A stretch of DNA of 64,000 nt from contig JAGEMR010000114.1 of assembly GCA_021030915.1 (NCBI GenBank), forward strand, positions 31,809 through 95,808. Reading direction: 5' to 3'. The position numbers and the translations under genes were made by a program. Below, piece after piece: positions 47,673 to 59,044 of the stretch. Source of the DNA: Astrothelium macrocarpum. Its lineage: Eukaryota; Ascomycota; Dothideomycetes; Trypetheliales; Trypetheliaceae. Under the pieces are notes generated by a model that ran no database searches, had not been told where the DNA came from, and worked only from the letters and a program-made list of their open reading frames with translations. Each line of letters begins with the position of its first letter. Position 1 is the first letter of the stretch.

Positions 47673-48238
47673 GGAGGGGGAGGAGGGGAGGGGTTGGATG
47701 TGGTGGGGTGGGGTTGGGGAGTTTGGGGGATGGGTGTGCTGGTGATTTGTTGAGTTGGATACGACTGGTGTTTGTGGTTCCAAAGTGTTTACTTAGGGGA
47801 TTATTGATTGCTCTACAGTCATCAACGGCAAAGGACAGTCTTTGGGAAAAAAGAGCGGTCATGAGGATCAGATTGGCGATGGCGTACAAGGTGACCGATG
47901 TCAGAAGGTATGGTACCGGTTTTGTGTGCCTTCTCAAGTTCAGTGCTTTTCTCAAACAATGAAGTCATTCTCCATTCAAGTCGACCATGCAATGTGCTTT
48001 CGTCGTTTATGCACAGGTATGCTGGCGGGCCCGGGGCGGGCCAAATCTTTGCCCCCTTTCTATCCGCAACAGCAGGGGAGCACGGAACCATAAGATCTCG
48101 AGCATCTCCCAGTCTAATTTTCTCGCCCTTTGCTACCTTTTTCGCTATCAATTGACCTCGTTGCTTGCTTTTTCCTGGGGCAAATCCAGCCTTCCCTTGC
48201 CCCATTTGCCCCGTTTCGCCCCGGATTTCAGCTCCGAG
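47673..48238. other. Interval Rsc4-like / zinc-finger gene
   Basis: About 570 bp on the same strand, G-rich at its start as a continuation of the Rsc4-like 3' end. No gene recognised. Confidence 0.45.
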
Positions 48239-49192
48239 ATGGAGAAGAACAATCGGGTGCCCGTTTCTGACATGCAGAATGCCGAACATGAACTGCAGCA
48301 GAGCGTGCATTTGGACCGGCCAATTGATCCAAGAGACCCTCCATCCGCTCCGCAGATTGAACCCATTTTGGGTTACTGTGGCTCTGCGGATGCTGGGTAG
48401 GTTTTTTTTTTACTCTGCTAAGGCAAACAGGCGACAGTTTCCCGATTGCATCATTTATCCAATTAACATCCAGAAGCTGGTGGACGGACATAGGTATGTA
48501 TTCGAAACACTTCTGTCGTACAAGCAAAAGACTTTTGGCTAATAGATGAAAGCAGCCTTAGTACAACGTCTGAGGTCCCTGGGTACTATAGCAATCCGGA
48601 CTACGAAGATGGCCCAACTTCGAACGGTGTACTTTTGCCATATGATGATTTCGGTATGGGATCATCCATTGGCAACTACAATGGCATCGGCACATCTGAT
48701 CCCACATTGTCGATTTTGTCCGGCACTGGCACAATGAATGACAACTTTCAGCATGGCTTCAATTCTGTTACCCCTGAAGTTGGTACACTGTGTAATCGCG
48801 AGTACTTGGGTCTTGGCCCGGCGATGTTTCAAGCCCCAATTACGGAGTACCAAGATCATTGGGCAGGTCCCCCAATTATGAACTCGACTTCTTCAATCAA
48901 CAATCCTGTCCTAGATAGCATCTCTCCAGGCTCTACAGGACCATTGGCCTCTACAACCCCTGTTGAAAGCTCTGTCCGCGAGCGCTTTCCTTGCCCACGG
49001 CCAGAATGTGGTGCTAAATTTGGACGTCCCTACGACGCAGATCGTCATCTCAGAACTGTCCATCTTCACGAAAGACGAATCTGGTGTCCAATTGCCGGCT
49101 GTAAGCGCAGTGAGGCTAGGGAAGGGAAACCATTCGCTCGCCAGGACAAGTGTAACGAACACGTTAGGAGAGTGCATAGGATGCGAACTTAG
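48239..49192 (+). CDS. C2H2 zinc-finger protein (putative transcription factor), ~285 aa
   Basis: Three exons: 48239-48396, 48431-48493 and 48556-49192. The first intron would be short (34 nt, with a poly-T tract after the donor) and both joins keep phase. Residues 1-50 are acidic/polar (MEKNNRVPVSDMQNAEHELQ). The middle is Ser/Gly/Pro-rich. The C-terminus has two zinc fingers: FPCPRPECGAKFGRPYDADRH with RTVH, and IWCPIAGCKRSE...KCNEHVRRVH. The double-finger C-terminus ending soon after the last His is common in fungal regulators. DNA binding in the nucleus is expected from the fingers; targets are unknown. The zinc-finger exon is secure; the first two exons are less so. Confidence 0.75.
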
Positions 49193-49954
49193 CTGTCTTT
49201 CGCAACTCACGTGATGTTGCACATTCACTGAAGATCGTGATTGGTATTGGGTTTCATAGGATCTTTTCGGCGTTTTGTATCAGTCATTACAGAACACAGT
49301 CATTACAGGACAATGTCATTACAGGACAATGTCATTAGTTCTCTTTAGATTGTTGATTTGACTAAAAGATGGCTCTTGAAGTGCGACGTGAACACTGTAA
49401 TGACTCAGTGTCATCTAGACATCAACCCCTTGTCTTCCGATCTGTTACTTCTGAACCCCAGGTCGATTCATGCCGAACCATTCGATGAGCCGTTGATGTT
49501 GAGAGGAGATTGTATAACATCTCACTTCGTTTGTAGATGACATTCTTTTCGGGAAGACATCGGAGTCTCGGACTAAATCAAGACAGAACTTCATGAACCC
49601 CGGTATGAAGATATGAACTACTGACGTAATGATTCTTTAGTGATGGCAACCCCTGGGAGAATATGTGAAGAAGTCCTCCAATTTCTCTTACCTTAATGTC
49701 TATTGTAAAATAAGAGGAAGACATGGTTTAAAAAGTAGCTGACGAATAACACATTTCTCCGTGAACTTTCGTACTGCGATCGTCATTGAAGCGGCGCTAC
49801 GGGTATTCTGAAGTATACTACATTATTACCTATATGTATTGTGGTTCTCGTCTCGATTCTCTCACATTTCTCCAATTGTCCGCAGCAAGCTTTCGTATAT
49901 CCAATATGTCAGCTGCTTAGACTTTGCCTTACACGTTCAACCTCAAAAAGTATC
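49193..49954. other. Interval with short tandem repeat
   Basis: About 760 bp between the zinc-finger gene and the FAD monooxygenase. It holds the 16-bp tandem repeat described separately. No gene recognised. Confidence 0.45.
49283..49338. repeat. 16-bp tandem repeat, three units plus partial
   Basis: Units start at 49283, 49299 and 49315, each beginning GTCATTACAG. Units 2 and 3 are identical (GTCATTACAGGACAAT), unit 1 differs at three positions, and a fourth unit breaks off after GTCATTA. It lies about 90 bp past the zinc-finger stop codon, so probably in its 3' region. Confidence 0.85.
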
Positions 49955-51229
49955 ATGTCTAAACACCATCAGAGCATTATCATTGTCGGCGGCTCCCTTG
50001 GCGGCCTCTTCACCGGCACAGTTCTGAAGCGACTGGGATACAACGTCCGCATTCTTGAGCGCAATCCCACTCCCCTTCTCCATGATCAAGGTGCCGGTAT
50101 CGTGGCAGGAGGTGACACCCAAGCGTTTTTTACAAAGTATGATCGCAGCAATCGCACGCAGAATGGAAAGATCGATGGATTAGTTGTCACGAGTCATGCG
50201 CGGCAGTATCTCAATCGCAAAGGGGACGTGATTCATTTTGAAGGAAGGGCACAACGGATGACTAGCTGGGATCTGCTGTATTACGTGCTAAGAGCTGGAT
50301 TTGATGGCGTAAAAAGCGAGTATGTGGATGTACCAGAGAAGGAGAAGGGTGAGGGTGAGGGAGTGTATGAGTACGGATGCACGGTAACAGGTCTGAACAA
50401 AGTGGAGGACGGTGTAGAGGTAGAGTACGAGAAAAGGATAGAAGATGGGAGAGCAGAACCACAGAAGCAAGTTGCAGATATGCTGATTGGCTGCGATGGC
50501 GGATCCTCAACTATCCGCAAGATCCTGCTTCCAGACGTTGAGCGCAAATACGCTGGATACGTCGCGTGGAGAGGCACTGTCTTGGAATCCGAGCTCTCGG
50601 ACGAGGCCCACAAGACACTTGCGGAAAAGTTCACGTTCTATCACGCGCCTGCTCTGCAAATTCTGGCGTACCTTATTCCTGGCCGCAAAGGTGCGCTGGA
50701 GAAGGGCCAGAGATTGATGAATTACGTCTGGTATTGCAACTATCCTGAAGGCTCGCCGGAACACAACGAGCTCATGACTGACGTCCACGGGAAACAACAC
50801 CCAGTGACAGTTCCTGTAGGTGGTATGCAGCCCAAAGTGTGGGAGAAACAACAAGCGTACGCAGAAGAGGTTCTCCCACCCCAATTTGCGGAGTTGGTCC
50901 GGAAGACAAAGCAACCCTTTGTCCAAGCAATCATGGATGTGATTTCTCCACAACAAATCTTCTACGATGGCAAGGTCATACTGCTTGGAGACGCGCTTGC
51001 TGGATTCAGACCACATACTGCAGCAAGTACGAGCCAAGCGGCGTTTGACGCGATGACGTTTGCAGACTTGATGGACGGAAAATTGGATCTGAAGAGATTC
51101 GAGGAAGAGTGCATGGGGTTTGCCAAGAGTGTGCAGAAAGCTGGCGTAGAAATGGGAAACCGAAGCCAGTTTGGGGACCAGCCTCTTGCGGATGCGGAAA
51201 GAAGAAACATGGGTGCGGTGAGGCATTGA
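49955..51229 (+). CDS. FAD-dependent aromatic-type monooxygenase, ~424 aa
   Basis: A single exon. The start is placed at 49955 (MSKHHQSIIIVGG) because the dinucleotide-binding motif GGSLGG then sits near the N-terminus, as in the family; the frame is open further upstream to 49841. Landmarks: IIIVGGSLGGLF (FAD ADP-binding), the acidic ERNP at the end of strand 2, MLIGCDGGSSTIRK (DG motif) and KVILLGDALAGFRPH (GD motif, FAD ribityl contact). The closest type I can name is the 2,6-dihydroxypyridine/salicylate hydroxylase-like group of flavin monooxygenases using NAD(P)H and O2. The substrate is unknown and no pathway partner is adjacent. The frame is complete. Confidence 0.88.
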   Translation: MSKHHQSIIIVGGSLGGLFTGTVLKRLGYNVRILERNPTPLLHDQGAGIVAGGDTQAFFTKYDRSNRTQNGKIDGLVVTSHARQYLNRKGDVIHFEGRAQRMTSWDLLYYVLRAGFDGVKSEYVDVPEKEKGEGEGVYEYGCTVTGLNKVEDGVEVEYEKRIEDGRAEPQKQVADMLIGCDGGSSTIRKILLPDVERKYAGYVAWRGTVLESELSDEAHKTLAEKFTFYHAPALQILAYLIPGRKGALEKGQRLMNYVWYCNYPEGSPEHNELMTDVHGKQHPVTVPVGGMQPKVWEKQQAYAEEVLPPQFAELVRKTKQPFVQAIMDVISPQQIFYDGKVILLGDALAGFRPHTAASTSQAAFDAMTFADLMDGKLDLKRFEEECMGFAKSVQKAGVEMGNRSQFGDQPLADAERRNMGAVRH

Positions 51230-53433
51230 CCTCGATAGATTCTATATCCTAGTCATACTATCTTTCTCTCGGGTTCTATCCAAGAAAGCCTTCAATTTAT
51301 CAGTTGCTGAACGTTCCGTATTCAAAATTTTTTGTGTCGAGTTGAAATTATGGTGCTAAGTGATATCAGAGTCAAATGCCCATTGTGGCAAGGCATTGCG
51401 TTTCCAGCATTGTTCAGTCGTCGAAACTCACGGAACGGCAAATAGACTGACGAGTAAACGAGGATAGTTCAATGTTTGCAAGAACCAGAGTCGTTATCGG
51501 ACCATGTGTTCTGTAAATCATAGACAGTTACCTCTAAAAAACTGATACTCTCCCATACCAATTTGGAATTTGGTCGTTATCGCAAGCGTCTTTCCTCCTT
51601 AGTTATATAGATATCCCGTACTCCATTGGGTTGAACCATCCTTTTATATAGACCTGAAACGGCAGATTATGTTGGTATTGTGGGGAAGTAGGATCCTTTT
51701 GAATCCAGTACCGTCCATTTATGGGTCCTTCGATGACCCTTACCGAGCTTCCATGTCAACTGCGTAACAGAAAGATATCGCATTCTGTTCAAAATGGTGC
51801 GGCTTGACTCCTAGATTCCGCAGCACAGGGGATACGGAGCAAAGTGATGGTATTCTTTGGCAGAAATCTAACCAAAGCAGTATCCATTGAGAGCGTTAGC
51901 AATCTTGTCTTGTTCATCTCGTTTTTTGCGTTATCTACGCCTTTTATAGTAGTCGTGGTGCTGAGACGTCTTCGAGGGTTCTTCAAGCTAGAGACGGTGT
52001 ATAGAATCGAGAAAAGATCATCCACGCAATAACTTCGCCGCTTTTTGAGAGCTGATCTAGATCGCTAGATTTACCACCAATCTGAAAATTGAGCGAGACT
52101 TGTTCAGCCTTAGCGGATAGAGCTCGGAATTTTGCCCTCGAATGAGAACAAAGTGTAAACATGGGTGGTCTGAGAATAAACTCATTTTGCGAATCATCTA
52201 GGTTCAGGGGTATCCTATTTAAGATAGGATCTCCCTAACTCGTTGAGAACAGGGTCCAGAGCGGGCCGAAAATTAGCGTAAGATTTGAAATTGGAAGCCA
52301 CGCGGGTGAGGGCATTAAAGCCGCGCGTCAGCATCGGTTGCAACATGAGAAGTTGCGAGCCACGAGGCAAGTAGCTATTTGAACAAAATTTTAGAAGTTG
52401 CCATCATAAACGTAATGACAGACGCTCATAGAGATTTTTTAATCTCTTTAATATCTACCAAAGCCAGAGTTGTTGGGAGACCTTCGAGTTTGTAACCAGT
52501 GTATTAGGAGAAGCCGGCATTTTTACTACATGTACTGCTACGGCCGAGAGACGGGTTTACAAACGTAGAGGTATGCATAGACACAAATTCAATTTCGCGA
52601 TTGGTCGGAGCGAATAGGGTAAAGGAAATCGAGGATACAGCGTATGCACTCATATGTTAAATGCACTGCCACAAGATCGAAGATCCTCTCAGAAAATATC
52701 AGCGCGGAATCTCCGTACGTTAGTCGGCACGATTGCAAAAAGAATATTGGCCAGAATCAAGCCTCGCTTAACGGCATCTTACTTGGCCGCCAGCATGGTG
52801 TGATTTAGTATGCGTAGTCATGATGAGAACAGTAGACAGGAGGTGGAAGCGCAGAATACCAGAACAAGTAATTAGATTTAACCGAGTTTATGCTTGATGT
52901 AGATCATCTCTGCACTGCATTGCTCTAATGGGGTAAAGAGCGCACGCGACAAACGTGGCGCTACTGCCGCACAGCCATTCAATCCCTAGTCTACGATGTC
53001 CATGTGGCTGGCCCCAAGGGCATAGATTGAGTTTCAGCCTCCGCTGGGTCGCGGGTCTTACTGGATTGGGGCTTGAAGCGTGGCGTCCACCTCGCACATG
53101 CTTCTCCTCTCGACTGTTTAACATCTGTACTCCAGCTTCTGACGGATCGCATCTTCACACCCTTATAGATGGGAACCGAGTAAACTCTAATCTCTCCGGT
53201 GTTAACGAAGGCCCAATTGGACACGGACCTCGCCTTGCGTCTATACCGTGCTTCTCCAGCTCCTATCGTACTAACGTTCGCGTCGCTAGACGCATTAAGA
53301 AAACGCATTATCAACTTGCGTTCTATAGACATGTCTACTTTCAATTTGTCAATCGGTCTATATAACTTCTTAGCTCTCCAAACTTTAGATGAGAAAGTGG
53401 AAGTAGGTATGCAACTCAACCCTTCAATATCTA
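51230..53433. other. 2.2-kb gene-poor interval
   Basis: No supported gene. Frames are short and unrecognised, and base composition is ordinary. No transposon ends or RNA genes seen. The last few hundred bases before 53434 are pyrimidine-rich and probably the SDR promoter or leader. Confidence 0.4.
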
Positions 53434-54861
53434 ATGTTCATGGCTGCGGCATACTATTACGACCCTTTTCCAGACGAACATCTAACCTCCGGTCATAGTC
53501 TGCCGCAATTTGATTGGGCAAGCACTGGGACTGAAGTTGTCAATACTCTCAAAGATCGTGTGAGAAATCGAATCGGTATGTACGATTTTCAGAACGGTAT
53601 CCTTTCCTTCCTCTATCCTCATTATTCTCATCTGATCTCCCAAATTGCCACTAACACCAGTCTAGTCGTCATCACTGGTCCTAGTAGCGGATCAATCGGT
53701 GGAGCAACTGTTTTTGCTCTTGCGTCAGCTTTCCCGAGCATCATTGTGTTCGTATCTCGTTCTCTCTCTTCCGTTCAACCAGTCATCGATGCTATTCGTT
53801 TTCGGTACAATGAAGACGCGCCGACTTTACATTTTGTCTCTTGCAATCTCTCCTCCCAGGCGTCCGTTCGTCAGGCAGCCGCCAACATCTTTGCGCTCGT
53901 TCCCCGTATCGACATTCTCATCAACAATGCGGCAGTCCCACCAGGAATCTATCAGGAGAATGAAGAGGGCATTGAGCTACAGTTTGCAACAAATCATCTC
54001 GGCCACTTTTTGCTGACGAATTTACTTACGCGTCGTATATTAGACGGACCAAGACCGGTGGATTCTCCGAGACCCAGAGTTGTGACTGTCTCGAGCTCCG
54101 CGCACCGAAATTGCACATACTCCCCTGCTGACAACTACAATTTCAGCAACGGGGTGATCAATGGTGCTTTCTACGACCCAGGAAGTGGTTATGTTCAATC
54201 CAAGGCTGCAAATGTGCTCTTCGCCCGCGCGTATGCCCAACAACTGGCGCGAAGAGACATTTTAAGCTTCTCCGTACATCCAGGATCAATAGAGACTGGT
54301 CTTCAAGATCGAATACCAACCACAATCATGGAGCAAGCAGAAAGTGCCTCCGCAGCCCAATTTCGAACCAGCATATCGTCTTCGCCAGGCCCGATAACTA
54401 CGAGATCAAGCGTTTCCTCTGCACCGCCCGGAGACTCAAGCATATCCGGTCCAACATTGTCATATTCAAGCGCATCATCTGCTCCCGCTTCTGCTCCTGT
54501 TAGCCGACGTGGGAGTGAGCAAATCCGCCAACGACAAATGAGCACGGCTGGGACAAGTACGTCAAGCTACGACTTTCAACGTCAAATGAGCATGCAAAGC
54601 GCAATGAGCAACCCAATATCACTTGTTGCGGAAGAAACATATGCTGTGCAAAGAGCAAAAAGAAAGACTGTAGATCAAGGTTGCGCTACGATTCTAGTAG
54701 CTGCATTGGATCCAAGAATCGAGGGAAGCAATGGAGGTTACTTGGAGGATGGAAAGGTCGTAGAGGACGGATTAGTAGGTTGGATGAATCGAGATGAAGA
54801 GGCGGAGAAATTGTGGCAGTTGAGTGAGAGTCTAGTGGGAGAGAGATTTGATTGGAGCTAG
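53434..54861 (+). CDS. Short-chain dehydrogenase/reductase with Ser-rich insertion, ~445 aa
   Basis: Two exons, 53434-53575 and 53666-54861. The 90-nt intron is in-frame and stop-free, and removing it joins DRVRNRI directly to VVITGPSSGSIGG. The Rossmann cofactor motif is TGPSSGSIGG (51-60), a GxxxGxG variant. NNA lies at 134-136, the catalytic Ser at about 191, and Tyr223 and Lys227 in YVQSK. The HPGSIETGL segment is typical of retinol-dehydrogenase/WW-oxidoreductase-like SDRs. Between it and the conserved C-terminal QGCATILVAALDP lies a roughly 100-residue Ser/Pro/Gln-rich insertion (SSPGPITTRSS, RQRQMSTAG, RQMSMQSAMS) that ordinary family members lack. The substrate is unknown. Either Met1 or Met3 may be the start. 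Confidence 0.83.
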   Translation: MFMAAAYYYDPFPDEHLTSGHSLPQFDWASTGTEVVNTLKDRVRNRIGMYDFQNGILSFLYPHYSHLISQIATNTSLVVITGPSSGSIGGATVFALASAFPSIIVFVSRSLSSVQPVIDAIRFRYNEDAPTLHFVSCNLSSQASVRQAAANIFALVPRIDILINNAAVPPGIYQENEEGIELQFATNHLGHFLLTNLLTRRILDGPRPVDSPRPRVVTVSSSAHRNCTYSPADNYNFSNGVINGAFYDPGSGYVQSKAANVLFARAYAQQLARRDILSFSVHPGSIETGLQDRIPTTIMEQAESASAAQFRTSISSSPGPITTRSSVSSAPPGDSSISGPTLSYSSASSAPASAPVSRRGSEQIRQRQMSTAGTSTSSYDFQRQMSMQSAMSNPISLVAEETYAVQRAKRKTVDQGCATILVAALDPRIEGSNGGYLEDGKVVEDGLVGWMNRDEEAEKLWQLSESLVGERFDWS

Positions 54862-55481
54862 GAGGCTTAACCTTTCTTTTGGAAGTTCACTCTTTTGGTG
54901 CAAATCAGGCTGGACCTATGGGTACTGAGCTTCGATTTTCTTGGTGTTTGAGCCATTACACTCCTTTGGGCGTTCAGGAAAAAAAACCAGTCTGTTTCTT
55001 CTATGCCGATCCAATCTCACGAGTCATGAGTTATCTGCACTAGCAAATACCCCTTTCGTCTCTAGCTCAAAATAGAAGGTCGGTGCATGTAGAGTTTATA
55101 GCACTGAACGATGATAAAGGCGTCCAGTCATGTTAAGCGACAGAATAGAGGTCTTCGAATCAAAATTTATGGCGAAAGACTTACAAGATTGACTTGGCAT
55201 CTGTCTGTGTAGAAGTATTTGTTTACATCGCACGTGTACCGGTGGATGAGGATTGATGTAGATGGAGCAATCATAGTAACTGTAACGACAGCTATTGCAT
55301 GATGCGATTCTGTCTTGGAGAGCTGGAAAATCCTCCTGAAGCGAGAGGGACTAGAATGAAGGTGATGAAGTCATGTTGCTTTATCAGCCACCTGCGCCTC
55401 CATGAGCCACCGCCAACCTACGTCACATACATTTTTGATTCCGCATCGTGGAGGAGTATGCAAAAATGAATCAATTGCCTC
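54862..55481. other. Upstream region of HTH-methyltransferase gene
   Basis: About 620 bp, no gene recognised. The start of the downstream gene is uncertain; a CTAAC branch-like site and CTCAAG acceptor near 55591-55610 suggest a further upstream exon could lie here. Confidence 0.35.
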
Positions 55482-57530
55482 TTGTGGACTTTGAGATCTC
55501 CCACCACTAAGATTCATCGACATCGCGCCTTGCAGATAGTGCTTTTGCCAGCAAGTTCAACGCTCCTCTTACAGTATCGTTATTATGCGCTAACCTTAAT
55601 ATTCCCTCAAGTGACCGACCCTGCTGCGGAGCCTCTAGAATACGTTCAAGATCATCGCAGTCTCAACTCCCAAACTCGTGCCGAAATCGCTCGTCTTCTA
55701 AATGATCAATGGAAACCTCAAGCCGTAGCCCAGAAACTTGGTGTCTCAAAGCAGACCATCTCGGCAATAGCACGAACGCACAAACGGCACCACAGTCGAC
55801 CTTCCCAACTTGAGCCTGCGCGTCGAGGCAGACCTCCCAAACTCACCATTGAAGATGAAGATGCTCTATTTGACTGGCTTCAACAGGTGGGATGGCATGA
55901 TCAACATGTGATGGTGAAATTCTTCCGATATGAGCGGGGTCGTGAAGTCTCTCAATCAAAGGTATCTCGGCTCATCAAGAAAAAGGGCTGGAGTCATGAA
56001 CAATTTCGGCAGAATCCGGCTGCTCTGGATGATAATTTTGATCAGTCTGAAAGCATGGCGCCTGATGCTATGGATTTGATGTCAGACCCATCGATTGCAC
56101 CTCTTGAAGATCTCGCATCTTCTATTACCAAGAATGCTTCCCTGCTCACCGACTTTCTCCGCCAAGAGAATCATATTCAACCTTCGTTCTCATCCGATGG
56201 ACCTTCAGTGTTTCCCATAAATGCACCTGATGAAATATCAGCTGCACGGAAAGACCTCATCTTTGCAGCTAGGCAGCTACAGTTTTTGGCTCTAGGGCCT
56301 ACAGAATCGCTACAATGGTATGCCATGACAGGGGTAAGGCTTTTCAAACGTCCAAACCATCGTAGGGACAGCTCGTCCTGTGCAGTTATACACAAATTTC
56401 TTTTCACACAATTGCGTCTACGATTTGATACTGATGCACAATCAAGGCTCTTGACACTGCAACTCTAAGATGGTTATACCATTTCAACGTTCCTGCTGCT
56501 GTCCCAATCAATGACATAATATCGTTCGCCGATCTTGCTACAAAGCTAAGTCTATCTCAACGTGTTCTCATGCGGGTCATCCGTCATGCAATCACCAACA
56601 ACATCTTCATCGAACCCTCACCGGGATATACCGCCCACACCTCCCTCTCCCTCCTCCTCGCTCAGCCAGACAATCCAATTCGTGGTGTCGTAGGCCACCA
56701 AACAGAAGTAGTATTCCCGGCTGTCAGTCGTATGGTAGAAGCTCATGAGAAATATGGAACTGTTGACGAAGAGAGGACGCATTCGCCTTTCAATGTAGCT
56801 TTTGGGACGCGGCTAGGAGCGCTTGAGTGGATTGCCAAAGACAGGATTCGGTCTGAAAGGTTTACAGAGAGCATGAAAGGCAGCGCGAATAGCGGTCCAA
56901 CAGGTATTGGGAATACAGTCAAGTCCTTTGATTGGCTAGATTTAGGGGAAGGTGTAGTAGTAGACGTCTGTTTTGGGCCCTCGACAATTCACATTGCTAT
57001 ATACACTAATAGGATTTCAGGTCGGAGGTTCCACCGGACATGTCAGTAAAGCGGTTGCAGCAATTGCGCCCAAGCTTCATTTCGTCGTCCAAGACCAGCC
57101 ATCGATGATTGCGAAAGGCAAAGCTGAACTTGCGCCAGAGCTACACGATCGCATCACGTTCCAAGCACATGATTTCTTCAATCCAAACCCCATTATCAAT
57201 GCCAGCGTCTATTTCTTACGCCTGATTCTTCATGAATGGCCTGATGAAGATGCCATAAGAATCCTGCGTAATCTCGTATCAAGAATGGCACCGAATACAC
57301 GCATCCTCATCAATGATTCGGTCGTTCCTGCACCAGGACAGATGCCGCCTCTCCAGGAGAGACACATTAGAAATATGGACATCACGATGATGTCAATGTT
57401 TAATGCTTTAGAACGGAGCCTAGAGGACTGGGAAAGCTTGATGGAGAGAACAGATCCGAGATTAAAGATTGTCCGGATCGTTAAACCAGAAAAGAGCGCA
57501 CTTTCTATGATAGAAGTAATGAAGACATGA
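55482..57530 (+). CDS. Fusion of transposase-like HTH DNA-binding module and O-methyltransferase, ~626 aa
   Basis: Three exons: 55482-56333, 56447-56965 and 57021-57530, introns of 113 and 55 nt in phase 0. Exon 1 encodes two units. Residues ~60-175 form a bipartite helix-turn-helix like Tc1/mariner transposases: RAEIARLLNDQWKPQAVAQK with GVSKQTISAI, an AT-hook-like RRGRPPK (114-120), then VSQSKVSRLIKKKGW. No DDE catalytic domain follows. From about residue 205 it is a standard fungal O-methyltransferase: LEDLASSITKNASLL, ARQLQFLALGPTESL, LRWLYHFNVP, the SAM motif VVDVGGSTGHV across the second junction, catalytic-His segment LILHEWPDED and C-terminal EKSALSMIEVM. No stop or credible splice site separates the units. 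Alternatively the methyltransferase starts at Met192 (56055), giving a normal 435 aa. The true N-terminus of the fusion is uncertain. Confidence 0.75.
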
Positions 57531-58072
57531 CGTCTAGATGCATTGCTAGCTGATAGAGAATGTCTCTGGCGAGGCTTAGCATCCCATACATCAAACAGAA
57601 TTGGAAGCCCTCTGTTGCGTTCTGGCTACCGCGAAAGAACCGCAGTACCTACATAAACATAGGTCCCCCCAAGTTTATTCACTTAACCACTATTGTTGAC
57701 TTGGACTGAATTCAAGGTGCTGGGTGGCTTAGTTTCGCAATCAACTGATCTGATCATTGATTAAAGTGCCTATAAAATACTGTGGGAAGGAGATATCGCT
57801 CAAGAGCACAGTATTTTTCCTCTGGTCGTAGCTAAGAAATGGTAGCGTGAGTTAATCACGCTGTTGGCAAATTTTGCAAGATGCCAATGTAGCTTGAGCA
57901 ATAAGAAACATTCAACCATGTCTTAAAATGCCATCGAGAACTATGCTGCTCTTATTTTTGGAGGTCGCTCTAAGAAGTCCTGGACTGATCATGACTTTTC
58001 CGGTCCAACATACTTCTGGTAGCAAACACGAAGTCCTGAGCCCTGTACCCGTTGACGAATTAGCCAGCATCG
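57531..58072. other. Convergent interval
   Basis: About 540 bp between converging 3' ends. Nothing recognised. Confidence 0.45.
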
Positions 58073-59044
58073 CTAATTGTAGATTTCACTGTAATGATTC
58101 ATCATATCATCACCCATGGCCTTGCGCGCATACTCTCTAAAAGCCTGGTCGATGGTGATATTGACTTTCTTCCGACGCTTAAGCTCCTGTAGCTATCAAT
58201 TCGTCAGTGATATCATATTTGGGCTGAATAGACTCCAACATACCGCGCTGTGTGTGTACTTGAGCTCTCCTCTCCATGGACGAGGTTCATCCCCAAGAGA
58301 GATTGTTAGACTTCTTTGATGCATGGGATCGGGGATGGTAGAACGCTGAGCGGCCAGGAACAACCAATAGTCACAAGATTGTTGGATGAAAAAGTACCAT
58401 CCACAGGGACGGCCTGTGCTGTTTGGCCTGTTGGTAATGTGGAGCTCCATCCTGCATACTTTCGCAAGCGCTCCTTTGCACATAAAGTCAAGTAGAGGGA
58501 CGCTATCGTAGTAGTGTTCTTGGATAAGGGATCTATTAGGTGAAGCCCAATGTGGATCAAGAATGACCAGTGGTTTCTTTTCTAAAACTGCTACGGCATC
58601 GGAGTAAATTTGACGGTTGAGCAGGAGGACCGTTGGAGTAGTCAAAGCAGGTAGCTGAGCCTGGTGCATTTCTTTGGGTGGCGCACAATCGGGGCTGTCA
58701 AGGGCTACGTTCTGAATCAAAAGATCAATGTCGTGCTTTGAGTACGGCGACATCTTCTCGCTACCCAATCGATTGAAGTATTGCTTGAGTCGAGCTCTCG
58801 TTTTGTTCTGAAAGTCGGCGTCTGATTCATCATTTCTTTCGAGCATAGAGCGATAGCGCATCAGTTCTTGAACCTGCTCTGCTTTCCAGTCGTTCATTCG
58901 AGCGAGGAACTTTTCAATCTGAGTTTGGACATCGTTCCAGTCAACAGAATAGGAATAGATACGGTCACGTAGTTCTCGTGGTAAATCCAGGAAAGAAACC
59001 ATTTTGGAATTTCGCAGTAGGATGGAGTAGCGATAATCAATCAC
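58073..59044 (-). CDS. LPRELRD-type (2EXR/F-box-like) fungal protein, copy 1, ~304 aa
   Basis: Two exons, 58244-59044 and 58073-58186, with a 57-nt intron in phase 0. The N-terminus FLDLPRELRDRIYSYSVDWNDV resembles the short F-box-like/2EXR motif of many lineage-expanded fungal proteins. Then come a charged helical stretch, TTPTVLLLNRQIYSDAVAVL and KKPLVILDP. The protein shares order and sequence with the gene at 61970-63024 (LPRELRD, TTPT(V/I)LLL, VLxKKPLV, and an intron at the same place before the C-terminal exon). It is therefore one of a local paralogous pair. If F-box-like, it would bind Skp1 in an SCF ubiquitin ligase, but this is not shown. The better start may be the internal Met at 59002 (MVSFLDLP), which aligns with the paralog. 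Confidence 0.78.

Noticed and set aside
46541..47783. Long minus-strand frames opposite the Rsc4-like gene
   Set aside because: They are shadows produced by the GC-rich low-complexity linker; the plus-strand frame is the one with bromodomains and a conserved C-terminal domain.
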